The notes beneath the pieces were generated by a model. It was given only the letters and a program-made list of their open reading frames with translations. It was not told the DNA's origin and did no database searches. Positions 8,834-18,400 of a DNA stretch of 64,000 nt are shown one piece after another. This DNA comes from an uncultured Clostridia bacterium (lineage in GTDB: Bacteria > Bacillota > Clostridia > Christensenellales > UBA1242), in NCBI GenBank assembly GCA_934748015.1, contig CAKVHF010000005.1:1-64000 (forward strand). The letters run 5' to 3'. The translations under genes and the position numbers were made by a program. Numbering within the stretch: position 1 is the stretch's first letter; the number at the start of each line of letters is the position of its first letter.

Positions 8834-11380
8834 CCAAACTTTGCCACTATACACAGCCTTAAGTAGGGTCGAGTTATAATATAGATCGGTTGTAGAAATA
8901 GTTACTTCTTCGCCAATAGTAGATGTTTCACTATCATAGAGCTTCCACCCTGTAGGATCGGCAAATGTAATACTATCAAGGTTGGTGCAACCAGCAAAAG
9001 CATTGTTTCCAATATAACTAACACCACTGGATATAGTTATAGATGTCAAAGCATCACATCCCTCAAAAACCTTACTGCCTATATATGTGACACTTGTTGG
9101 GATTGAGATAGTTGCAAGATCATAGCATGTGTTAAATGCTGAACTGCCTATTTTTTTAACACTATTAGGGATAGTAATTGTATTGAGTTCTTGAACATAA
9201 TAAAATGATCTATCCCCAATCTCGGTAACAGTGCTAGGTATTGTAGAACTTTTACATCCTCTAACCAAGGTATTACTTGTAGTCTCAATTATTGCATTGC
9301 AGTTATTTCTGCTATCATATACTGTATTGTTAGGATCAACAACAATTGTATCTATGTTCACGCATTCAAAAAAGGAAGTATAACTTAATTTCTTAACACT
9401 AGCAGGTATGTTAATACTAGTTAAATTTGTTAATCCAGCAAATGCATAATCTGCAATTATACTAACGCTGTTAGGAATAATTGTATTTGAGCAACCAACA
9501 AGCAAAGTATTACTTGAAGTCTCAACAATAGCATTGCAGTTATCCCTGCTATCGTAGACTGGATTATCTGGATCTACTGCTATTGTAAGCACTTTGTTAC
9601 AACCAGAAAAAGTTCGGTTGCTAAGACTTATAATATTTTTGCTTATTTTAATTTCTGTTATATTTTTGCAATAACTAAAAGCGTATTCACTTAATTTTGT
9701 TACACTATCTGGTATAACTGTATTTTGACAACCATAAAGCAATGTATTGGTTGATGTTTCAATTATTGCATTGCAATTGTTATTACTGTTGTATATTGGG
9801 TTACTTTTTTCAATAGATATTTTTTCCAATTTTGGACAGTAAGATAATACATGTTGTCCAATACTCGTCACACTAGCAGGTATAGTAATATTCACCAGAT
9901 ATTCACATCCATACATTGCATAGTTTCCAATACTTGTTACACTACTAGGTATACTAATCGATGCAATTTTCGACCAAAAAAACGAATTCTTTTCTAGTGT
10001 TTTGACACCATAAGGAATATCAAGATTTCCACTTGTCTTAACATGATAGAATGCATAAGCACCTATTGTTGTTATGGAGTTGGGAATAACAGTGTCTTTG
10101 TATCCAAATATCAGAGTGTTACTTCCTGTAACATTGATCGCATTACAGTTGTCTCTGCTATCATACACTGGATTATCTGAATCAACTACAACTGTATCAA
10201 CTTCATATTCTCTACTAAACGCCCGTGTCCCTATACTAAGCACACTTTTAGGGATAAAGATGCTCTTTAGCTTTGAACAATGTTCAAATGCATATGCGCC
10301 AATTTTGGTTATAGTGTTAGGAATTGTTAAATTAGTTATTTTACTGTTATTTTGAAAAGCATAATCCGCAATACTAGTTATCTTAGCATTGCCATGCGTA
10401 CCGTCATTGTGGACATCTGGTACAAATATGTTGCTGGTCGAACCATTGTATCCGCCTACTATTGCATAGCCGTCACCTGTGTAGGTGTAAGATAATCCTT
10501 TAGTTTCATTCTCGTACTTAGGATATATATTGGTGGTGGATGTGATCATAGCTGGCCACTCTACCTCTATAACGTTGCCACTCTCATCCTTAGTGTACCA
10601 ACCTGTAAAGCACTTATTGGCTTTCTGAGGATAATAATTAGGCTTTTCGTTTTCGCAATCAAGTACTAGGTTTATCTTATCCATTTCGTCCTTGTTAACT
10701 ACATCGGTACCGTCAGTGCCAGATATTATCGTTCCGCCAGATACATTCTCTGTTGTATTATCTACTAGATCTGCTCTAGACAGCATCCAACCGAAAGATC
10801 CCTTATATTGGACATCGTGCATTAGATCCTTGACCGATACTATTACATAGATATATTTAGTACTAAGAGGAAGAATAGCAATATCTGATATTGTATCTTT
10901 GCCACCATAAGCAGACGCACCCATAACCTTGGATGTGCCTACATATTGAACATTTACGTTGTTATATGTATCAGTTGGGACATAAGGTGTGCCGTCTGCA
11001 TTAGTCATTTGGCTGATCTTAGCAGGAACTGTACCGGATAAGTTCTCAAATATATATTCAAACACGACCTTGCCACCACTATCCACATCCATCAATGCAC
11101 TTGTTGTCTTGGCATTGGGCTGGTTAAGAGAGCCGTTGTGATTGATTGGCGACAATACTACCTCTGTACTATCTCCATTGACCATAGCAACCATGTTAGA
11201 GCCAATATAATAATTAGCCTTGATCTTAACATACACATCACTTGCGGTGTAGTCTACATTGACCTTGCTGGTGGAAGCTTGGTTGCTAGCAGTAAGCACG
11301 ACTACTAGTGCCGATACACAAGAGATAATCGCCAACACCACAAAAATTGCTAGTATTACAAATTGTTTCTTCTTCGTCAT
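8822..11380 (-). CDS. BspA-like leucine-rich-repeat surface protein (paralogue A)
   Basis: About 852 aa. A basic N-terminus is followed by one membrane helix (FVILAIFVVLAIISCVSALVV), then a beta-rich module of about 200 aa shared with three paralogues in this window (YTASDVYVKIKANYYIGS, FEYIFENLS, KYIYVIVSVKDLM...FGW). Next is an InlB/Listeria-Bacteroides-type repeat (KCFTGWYTKDESGN, NIYPKYE), then BspA-type (LRR_5) repeats of the IPNSVTSIGDYAF kind to the C-terminus. Four repeats carry an inserted segment with YDSRNNCNAI and a later GC pair. Such proteins are cell-surface adhesins or binding proteins in other bacteria; the ligand is unknown. The ATG at 11380 follows AAAGGAA. There is no LPXTG motif, so the N-terminal helix is the likely anchor. 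Confidence 0.8.
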   Translation of the reverse strand: MTKKKQFVILAIFVVLAIISCVSALVVVLTASNQASTSKVNVDYTASDVYVKIKANYYIGSNMVAMVNGDSTEVVLSPINHNGSLNQPNAKTTSALMDVDSGGKVVFEYIFENLSGTVPAKISQMTNADGTPYVPTDTYNNVNVQYVGTSKVMGASAYGGKDTISDIAILPLSTKYIYVIVSVKDLMHDVQYKGSFGWMLSRADLVDNTTENVSGGTIISGTDGTDVVNKDEMDKINLVLDCENEKPNYYPQKANKCFTGWYTKDESGNVIEVEWPAMITSTTNIYPKYENETKGLSYTYTGDGYAIVGGYNGSTSNIFVPDVHNDGTHGNAKITSIADYAFQNNSKITNLTIPNTITKIGAYAFEHCSKLKSIFIPKSVLSIGTRAFSREYEVDTVVVDSDNPVYDSRDNCNAINVTGSNTLIFGYKDTVIPNSITTIGAYAFYHVKTSGNLDIPYGVKTLEKNSFFWSKIASISIPSSVTSIGNYAMYGCEYLVNITIPASVTSIGQHVLSYCPKLEKISIEKSNPIYNSNNNCNAIIETSTNTLLYGCQNTVIPDSVTKLSEYAFSYCKNITEIKISKNIISLSNRTFSGCNKVLTIAVDPDNPVYDSRDNCNAIVETSSNTLLVGCSNTIIPNSVSIIADYAFAGLTNLTSINIPASVKKLSYTSFFECVNIDTIVVDPNNTVYDSRNNCNAIIETTSNTLVRGCKSSTIPSTVTEIGDRSFYYVQELNTITIPNSVKKIGSSAFNTCYDLATISIPTSVTYIGSKVFEGCDALTSITISSGVSYIGNNAFAGCTNLDSITFADPTGWKLYDSETSTIGEEVTISTTDLYYNSTLLKAVYSGKVWKKG

Positions 11381-11424
11381 AATATTTCCTTTTACATAAA
11401 TATTTGTATTTTTCCAACAAAAAA

Positions 11425-11474
11425 CGAAAAAAGGATATGGCAAAAACTTTGATAATTTTTACCTTATATCCTTT
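11425..11474 (-). terminator. Terminator-like hairpin inside the leader of paralogue A
   Basis: AAAGGATAT pairs with ATATCCTTT, extended by GGTAAAAA with TTTTTGCC after a 2-nt bulge, and followed by a T6 run. It lies upstream of the start codon, so it would act as an attenuator unless bypassed. Confidence 0.65.
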
Positions 11475-11544
11475 AATAGATTAATTATTAAGTTGTGTTG
11501 ATTATGAATTGGGGATAGAACTATACCATCCTTACCAAAGGATA

Positions 11545-11555
11545 CCCCCCCCCCC
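11545..11555 (-). repeat. Homopolymer tract, G11 on the coding strand
   Basis: Eleven consecutive C on the plus strand, 164 nt upstream of the ATG of paralogue A. Such tracts change length by slipped-strand mispairing. It lies between -35-like and -10-like boxes, with a 20-nt spacer at this length. Confidence 0.85.
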
Positions 11556-11722
11556 GTTTGATATTTGCAAAATGGCTAAAAATAGGCATTGTTGGGTTGT
11601 TCAACAAGTTATCTGCAACTATTAAATTGTTTTGCGAAATAATATTTTTCATAACATAGATAGTATGGCACAAAAGTGTACTTTTTGTAAAATGTTTTTG
11701 AAGAAAAATCAAACAATACACC

Positions 11723-11762
11723 AAAAAATAAGAGCCGTGCAAGTTTTGTTACACGGCTCTTA
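11723..11762 (-). terminator. Terminator of rpoBC
   Basis: On the minus strand AAGAGCCGTG pairs with CACGGCTCTT and is followed by T6. It lies 24 nt after the rpoC stop. Confidence 0.9.
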
Positions 11763-11785
11763 TATATTGTTACTAGAATTATAGA

Positions 11786-14700
11786 TTAATTCTCTTCAAC
11801 TTCTGTGTCCTCAAATAGGTTAGCAATATCTTCGCTCATCTCATTGGATTTAGCTGTGATATCATGTATATCTATTGGTTGGATCTCTTTAGTAGTAGGG
11901 AAACCAGTACCAGCAGGGATCTGCTTACCTATCATCAAGTTCTCTTTCAAAGATACAAGGTGGTCTGTCTTACCCTTGATAGCAGCATCCGTAAGTACAC
12001 GAGATGTCTCTTGGAAGGATGCAGCAGCAAGGAAACTAGGGTTGGACAATGCAGCCTTAGTAATACCTTGGATCAATCTCTTAGCAGTAGCTGGAACTCC
12101 ACCTTCTGCCAATACTCTCTCATTCTCCATCTCATACTTGTAATGGTCAACAACATCACCAATAAGTAGATTGGTGTCACCACTATCTTCGATACGAACG
12201 TTTCTAAGCATTTGCTTAATAATAATCTCAACGTGTTTAGTATTGATACCAACACCTTGTGAACTATATGTGGACAACACTTCGCTAAGTAGATAGTTCT
12301 GAACATCTCTAACACCTTTAGTTCTAAGTAAGTCGTTAGGATAGATATTACCTTCGGTCAATACTGTACCAGCCTCAACCTTATCGCCATTCTTAACCTT
12401 AAGAACAACACCAAATGGGATGATATAGTGACCTTCGTCTTCACTATTCTTAACAAAGATTTCATAATATTTACCACCATCTTTGCCGGCAGACTGAACT
12501 TCCTTAATAGATACAGTACCTGCAACCTCGGAGATGATAGCAACACCCTTAGGCTTACGTGCTTCAAATATCTCGGCAACACGTGGAAGACCTTGTGTGA
12601 TATCGGCAGCAGTAGATACACCACCGGTGTGGAATGTACGCATGGTCAACTGAGTACCTGGCTCACCAATTGATTGAGCAGCAATAATACCTACTGGCTC
12701 GCCAATTGATACAATATTGGTGCTAGCCATGTTTTTACCATAACACTTAGCACATACGCCTGTTTTGCTACGGCAAGTAAGTACTGTACGGATGTTAACT
12801 GCTGTAACACCTGCAGCAACAACAGCCTTAGCCATATCAGGAGTAACCAATGTGTCTGCTGGGATAATAACTTCTTTGGTTGTAGGATTGATAACATCAT
12901 CAACCACTACTCTACCAGAAATTCTCTGTTCTAGTGAGCATACTGGAGTGCTATCCTTACTGATTGCAGTAACTAGCAAGCCTTTAGTCTTCTCACCATT
13001 ATTTTTGAAACAGTCGTCTTCTGTAACAACTATCTCTTGCGCAACTGCCTCTAGTCTACGAGTTAGATAACCTGAGTCGGCAGTCTTAAGAACCTTATCG
13101 GCAAGACCCTTTCTACCACCACGGGATGATAGGAAGTACTCTAGTGGAGTAAGACCGATACGGAAGTTAGATTTAACTGGGATATCAACCTTCTTACCAG
13201 ATGTGTTAGCCATGATACCACGCATACCACACAACTGCAATACCTGACCTACAGAACCTCTCGCTCCAGAGTCAGCCATCATACGAACTGGGTTAAGAAC
13301 ATTCATGTTGCTAAGAACTATACCCTTAACCTTATCAGTTGCATCATTCCAAAGTTTGATATTTCTATCCAACTTCTCATTTTCTGTAATAAATCCACGC
13401 TTGTAGAATTTCTCATTCTCAGCGATTTGTTTCTCAACATCAGCAACGATTGTTGCTTTCTCAGCTGGGATCTCCATATCGAACACGTTAATAGTAACAG
13501 CACCGATAGTAGAGTATTTGTAACCCAACTCTTTAATATTATCTAGCATCTTAACTGTATCAGTTGTGCCTAGTGAGTTGAAACATTGTCTAGTGATAAG
13601 ATCCAATTTCTTCTTAGTTACTAGGAAGTCGATCTCATAGTCTAGGAAGTGTTCCTCATCTTGTCTATTAACAAAACCAATATTCTGAGGAACTCTACGG
13701 TTAAGAATAATCTTACCTACAGATGTAGCGATATTCTTTCTTACCTTCTTGCCATTGAACTCGCCCTCCTTACGTACAAATATAGGAGTTTGCAATTCAA
13801 CTACGCCTGCTTGATAAGCAACAATAGCCTCATCTTCGTCCTTGAAGTACTTACCAGAACCCTTAGCACCGTCTTTGATAACAGTTAGATAGTAACAACC
13901 CATGACCATATCCTGTGTAGGAGTACATACTGGATTGCTATCAGCTGGCTTCAAGATATTGTTGCTGGATAGCATCAATAGTCTTGCTTCTGCCTGAGCC
14001 TCTGGGCTTAGTGGAACGTGAACACTCATTTGGTCACCATCGAAGTCGGCGTTGAAGCCACCGCACACAAGTGGGTGAAGTCTGATCGCTCTACCTTCGA
14101 TCAATACTGGTTCAAATGCCTGAATGGACAATCTATGAAGAGATGGAGCACGGTTAAGCATAACTGGGTGATCCTTAATAACCTCTTCTAGTAGATCCCA
14201 TACAACAGGTTTCTGACGTTCAATAACTCTCTTAGCAGTCTTGAAATTAAGAGATAGGTTTCTTTCAACCAATTTTCTCATAACATAAGGCTTAAATAGT
14301 TCCAAAGCCATCTCCTTAGGAAGACCGCATTGATACATCTTAAGTTCTGGTCCTACGACAATAACCGAACGACCTGAGTAGTCTACACGCTTACCCAGTA
14401 GGTTCTGTCTAAATCTACCTTGCTTGCTCTTAAGTGATGCAGTAAGTGACTTCAATTCCCTTTGTTTAGGGCCTTGAACTGCCTTACCTCTCTTACCATT
14501 CTCGATCAAAGCATCTACTGCTTCTTGTAGCATTCTCTTCTCATTACGAATGATAACTTCTGGAGCACCGATCTGAATAAATTTCTTCAATCTATTGTTA
14601 CGATTGATAATACGGCGATATAGATCGTTGATATCTGATGTAGCAAATCTGCCACCATCTAGTTGGATCATAGGTCTTATATCTGGTGGAATAACTGGAA

Positions 14701-15394
14701 TAACATCTAGCACCATCCACTCTGGCTTGTTGCCACTACGCATAAGATTTTCTACAATCTCTAGCTTCTTATTTATCTTCAATCTCTTCTGACCCTTAGC
14801 AGTCTTAGCAGCCTCGATCAACTCGTTGTATTCCTTGTCTAGATCGACCTCAGACAACAACTCCTTGATAGCATCAGCACCCATGCCTGCTCTAAAAGCA
14901 TCATGACCGTACTTCTCTACTGCTTCTCTATATTCTGCATCGGATATAACTTGCATCTTGGCAAAGCCAGTGTTGCCTGGCTCGATTACGATGTAACTTA
15001 CATAATACACAACTTTCTCCAGTTGCTTGCCATTAAGTCCCAAAATAAGACCTATACGAGAAGGGATAGACTGCATGAACCAAATATGTGCTACTGGAGC
15101 AGCCAATTCAATATGTCCAAATCTCTCTCTTCTTACACTACTCTTGGTTACTTCGACACCACATTTGTCGCAAATAACACCTTTGTGTCTAATTCTCTTA
15201 TATTTTCCGCAATGACATTCCCAATTCTTCTTTGGTCCAAAGATCCTTTCGCAAAGAAGACCTGATGTTTCTGGCTTGTGGGTACGATAGTTGATAGTTT
15301 CACTCTTAGTAACTTCACCGTAACTCCACTCCCTAATTTTTTCTGGGCTAGCGATCGAAACTCTAATTGCAGATAAGTTATTTAATTCAAACAT
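11786..15394 (-). CDS. rpoC: DNA-directed RNA polymerase subunit beta'
   Basis: The catalytic beta' subunit of RNA polymerase, 1202 aa, the usual Clostridia length. Zinc-site cysteines lie at about residues 60, 62, 75 and 78, and the invariant NADFDGDQM motif with the three metal-binding Asp is at 448-456. A second cysteine cluster (LTCRSKTGVCAKCYG) and the trigger-loop region (GEPVGIIAAQSIGEPGTQLTMRTFHTGG) follow. The start has AGGAG upstream and lies 11 nt after the rpoB stop. The two genes form one operon ending at the terminator at 11723-11762. No rplL/rplJ gene is next to it. Confidence 0.98.
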   Translation of the reverse strand: MFELNNLSAIRVSIASPEKIREWSYGEVTKSETINYRTHKPETSGLLCERIFGPKKNWECHCGKYKRIRHKGVICDKCGVEVTKSSVRRERFGHIELAAPVAHIWFMQSIPSRIGLILGLNGKQLEKVVYYVSYIVIEPGNTGFAKMQVISDAEYREAVEKYGHDAFRAGMGADAIKELLSEVDLDKEYNELIEAAKTAKGQKRLKINKKLEIVENLMRSGNKPEWMVLDVIPVIPPDIRPMIQLDGGRFATSDINDLYRRIINRNNRLKKFIQIGAPEVIIRNEKRMLQEAVDALIENGKRGKAVQGPKQRELKSLTASLKSKQGRFRQNLLGKRVDYSGRSVIVVGPELKMYQCGLPKEMALELFKPYVMRKLVERNLSLNFKTAKRVIERQKPVVWDLLEEVIKDHPVMLNRAPSLHRLSIQAFEPVLIEGRAIRLHPLVCGGFNADFDGDQMSVHVPLSPEAQAEARLLMLSSNNILKPADSNPVCTPTQDMVMGCYYLTVIKDGAKGSGKYFKDEDEAIVAYQAGVVELQTPIFVRKEGEFNGKKVRKNIATSVGKIILNRRVPQNIGFVNRQDEEHFLDYEIDFLVTKKKLDLITRQCFNSLGTTDTVKMLDNIKELGYKYSTIGAVTINVFDMEIPAEKATIVADVEKQIAENEKFYKRGFITENEKLDRNIKLWNDATDKVKGIVLSNMNVLNPVRMMADSGARGSVGQVLQLCGMRGIMANTSGKKVDIPVKSNFRIGLTPLEYFLSSRGGRKGLADKVLKTADSGYLTRRLEAVAQEIVVTEDDCFKNNGEKTKGLLVTAISKDSTPVCSLEQRISGRVVVDDVINPTTKEVIIPADTLVTPDMAKAVVAAGVTAVNIRTVLTCRSKTGVCAKCYGKNMASTNIVSIGEPVGIIAAQSIGEPGTQLTMRTFHTGGVSTAADITQGLPRVAEIFEARKPKGVAIISEVAGTVSIKEVQSAGKDGGKYYEIFVKNSEDEGHYIIPFGVVLKVKNGDKVEAGTVLTEGNIYPNDLLRTKGVRDVQNYLLSEVLSTYSSQGVGINTKHVEIIIKQMLRNVRIEDSGDTNLLIGDVVDHYKYEMENERVLAEGGVPATAKRLIQGITKAALSNPSFLAAASFQETSRVLTDAAIKGKTDHLVSLKENLMIGKQIPAGTGFPTTKEIQPIDIHDITAKSNEMSEDIANLFEDTEVEEN

Positions 15395-15405
15395 ATATTT
15401 ATCTC

Positions 15406-18400
15406 CTAATTATTCTCATCTTCGAAGTCGTCAAACAATACAGATTCGTCAAATATATTGTCAAAGTCTTCGTTCATTTCCAAATCTTCTTCCAAGCTCT
15501 TATCTTCGGTATCAAATAGATCAACATCATTGACCTCAGTCTTAGCCTTAGTCACCTCAGCAAATGTCTCAACATTGTCTCTGTTAAGATCTGTTAACTT
15601 GAACTCTTTGCCTTGGTCAGTCAACAACTGAACATCTAGTCCCAAGCCTTGCAACTCTCTGATCATTACCTTGAATGACTCTGGGATAGATGGTTGAGGA
15701 AGTTGTGTTCCTTCTACGATAGCCTTATAAGTACCTAATCTACCTTCGGTATCATCAGACTTAACAGTAAGCATCTCTTGAAGCAACTTGGATGCACCAT
15801 AGGCCTCTAGAGCCCAAACTTCCATTTCACCAAATCTCTGTCCACCAAACATTGCTTTACCACCCAAAGGTTGTTGAGTAACATAAGCATAAGGGCCAGT
15901 AGATCTAGCGTGCATCTTATCGTTAACCATGTGTTCTAGCTTGATATAGTACATGTATCCAACAGTTACTGGGTTCTCAAATGGTTCACCAGTTCTGCCA
16001 TCATACAATTGGATCTTTCCATTCTCTGGAAAGTTGTTCTCTCTCAATAATTCTGCGATATCGCTCTCTTTAGCACCATCCAATGCTGGTGTTGCTATCT
16101 TAATACCTAGAGCCTTACATACAAGACCCAAGTGAACCTCTAGCACCTGTCCAACGTTCATACGAGATGGAATACCTAGAGGGTTAAGTACGATATCAAT
16201 TGGTTGACCATTGGCCATAAATGGCATGTCCTCTACTGGAAGGATACGAGAAACGATACCTTTGTTACCATGACGTCCAGCCATCTTATCACCGACACTG
16301 ATTTTACGTTTCTGAGCAATGGTTACTCTAACCATCTGGTTAACACCAGTTTCCAACTCATCCTTATTCTTTCTGGAGAACACTTGGATGTCTACTACTA
16401 CACCGCTGATACCATGAGGAACACGCAATGAAGTATCTTTAACATCTCTTGCTTTCTCACCAAATATGGCTCTAAGAAGCCTTTCTTCTGGTGTAGGTTC
16501 TGTCTCACCCTTAGGTGTAACCTTACCTACTAGGATGTCGCCCGGTTTAACTTCAGCACCGATACGGATAATACCATTTTCATCCAAATTCTTAAGCACA
16601 TCTTCGCCTAGGTTAGGGATATCTCTTGTAAATTCCTCATCGCCTAGTTTAGTTGTACGGCATTTAACTTCTTCTTCCTTAAGAGTAAGAGAAGTATATA
16701 CATCTTCTTTAACAAGTCTCTCGGATAGCAAGATCGCATCCTCATAGTTATAACCTTCCCAGTTCATGAACGCAATAAGCATGTTCTTACCTAGTGCTAG
16801 TTCACCACCATTGGTGCTATAACCATCAGCAATTGTCTCACCCTTCTTAACCTTCTGACCTTTCTTAACAATTGGCTTCTGGTTAATACAAGACTCTTGG
16901 TTAGTTTTAACAAATTTGATTAGATCATATTGATCTTCATCACCGTTGTCTGCAGTAACAATGATTGTATCTGCATCAACATATTTAACAACACCGCTAT
17001 TTCTAGCAAGGATTGTTGCACCATTGTCGTGAGCAACTTTGTATTCCATACCAGTTGCAACAATAGGTGCTTCGGTTGTAATAAGTGGAACAGCCTGTCT
17101 CTGCATGTTAGATCCCATTAGGGCTCTGGCTGTATCATCGTTCTCTAGGAATGGGATAAGTGATGTAGGAACTGATACTAGTTGTCTAGGAGCAATATCT
17201 ACATAGTCAACCATTTCCTTATTAACTTCCATAATTGTATCGCAATAACGACAAATAATACGATCGTTGATGAAGTGACCCTTCTCGTCTACTGGCTCAA
17301 TTGCTTGGGCTATGTACTTGTATTCGTCTTCATCAGCCATAAGGTATACAACCTCATCAGTTACACGGCAATTTTCCTTATCCACAACTCTGTAAGGTGT
17401 CTCAATGAAGCCATAATCGTTAATTCTTGCATAAGAAGCAAGAGAGTTGATAAGACCGATGTTGCCACCTTCTGGTGTCTCGATAACACATATTCTGCCA
17501 TAGTGACTGTGGTGAATATCACGGACTTCGTCTGTTGCTCTATCCTTCTTGATACCGCCTGGACCTACGGCTGATAGTCTACGCTTCTGAGCAAGTGATG
17601 ATAGAGGGTTCATCTCATCCATTAACTGGCTCAATTGGTGACTTGCTAGGAAGTCTTTGAATGCTCTGTTGATTGGTCTAGCATTTACAACCTGACTAGG
17701 TGTAATGTCTGTTAGATCATGCGATTGCAAAGTCTCCTTGCACATGTTGCTTAGTTTGTTCATTCCGCTACGGAATGCATCTTGAAGCAACTCACCTGCA
17801 CCCTTAATACGACGGTTGCATAGGTGGTCGATGTTATCTATATATCCGATACCTACATTTAGGTCTAGTAGGTAACTAACTGTTGCTAGTATATCATCTA
17901 GTGTGATAGTTGTGCCAACAAGCTCTTCTGCATTCTCTCTGATAGCCTGCAATCTCTCTTCCTTAGTCTTGTACTCCTTAAGGATCTGATCAAGGATAGG
18001 ATAGTATACTTGGTGCTTGATACCTAGTTCCTTCTCGTTGCACTTGATTACTTCAGACAATTGAACACGGTTGTTACCATACATCTTGTGTCTCTTGCCA
18101 TCAGCAATAACCCATACACCATTGATGCCAGCACTTTGGATTGCTAGTGCCTGCTCCTTAGTGATAGTCTCGCCAGCCTTAACGATTACATTCTTCTTGT
18201 CCTTAATATCATCAGCAGATACTAGTCCTACAAGACGATTGGATAGATTAAGTTTCTTATCAATCTTGTAACGACCAACATCTCCTAGATTGTAATATTG
18301 ATTGGAGAAGAATTGTGAGAATATGAATTGCTTAGTAGCCTCAGCACTAGGGATCTCACTAGGTCTAGTCTTCTTACTAAGTTCGATCAAGGCATCATGT

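Larger units (their letters stand above)
11381..11700 (-). promoter_or_regulatory. Leader/promoter region of paralogue A with G11 tract and attenuator-like hairpins
   Basis: On the minus strand this region has a possible distal promoter TTACAA-N17-CATACT (11690-11662), then TTGCAA (11570-11565), a run of 11 G (11555-11545) and TATCCT (11544-11539). These are followed by a hairpin ATCCTT-TGGT-AAGGAT, and about 65 nt later a terminator (11474-11425). AAAGGAA and the ATG at 11380 come next. Almost the same block precedes paralogue B. No gene is seen here. The terminator arms repeat the ATCCTT/AAGGAT sequences of the first hairpin, so alternative pairing is possible. Confidence 0.6.

Noticed and set aside
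11401..11443. Upstream in-frame extensions of BspA-like genes A and B (from TTG codons)
   Set aside because: They start inside the terminator hairpin, differ in frame relative to the conserved hairpin, and the Shine-Dalgarno sites support the later ATGs.
11545..11555. Sequencing or assembly artefact as the cause of the C tracts
   Set aside because: Length errors of one or two are possible, but two separate loci carry the tract inside the same conserved block, so the tracts themselves are real.
14903..15265. Plus-strand frames of 60-130 aa inside rpoB, rpoC, recD2 and other genes
   Set aside because: They lie antisense to well-recognised genes and carry no ribosome sites or family motifs.
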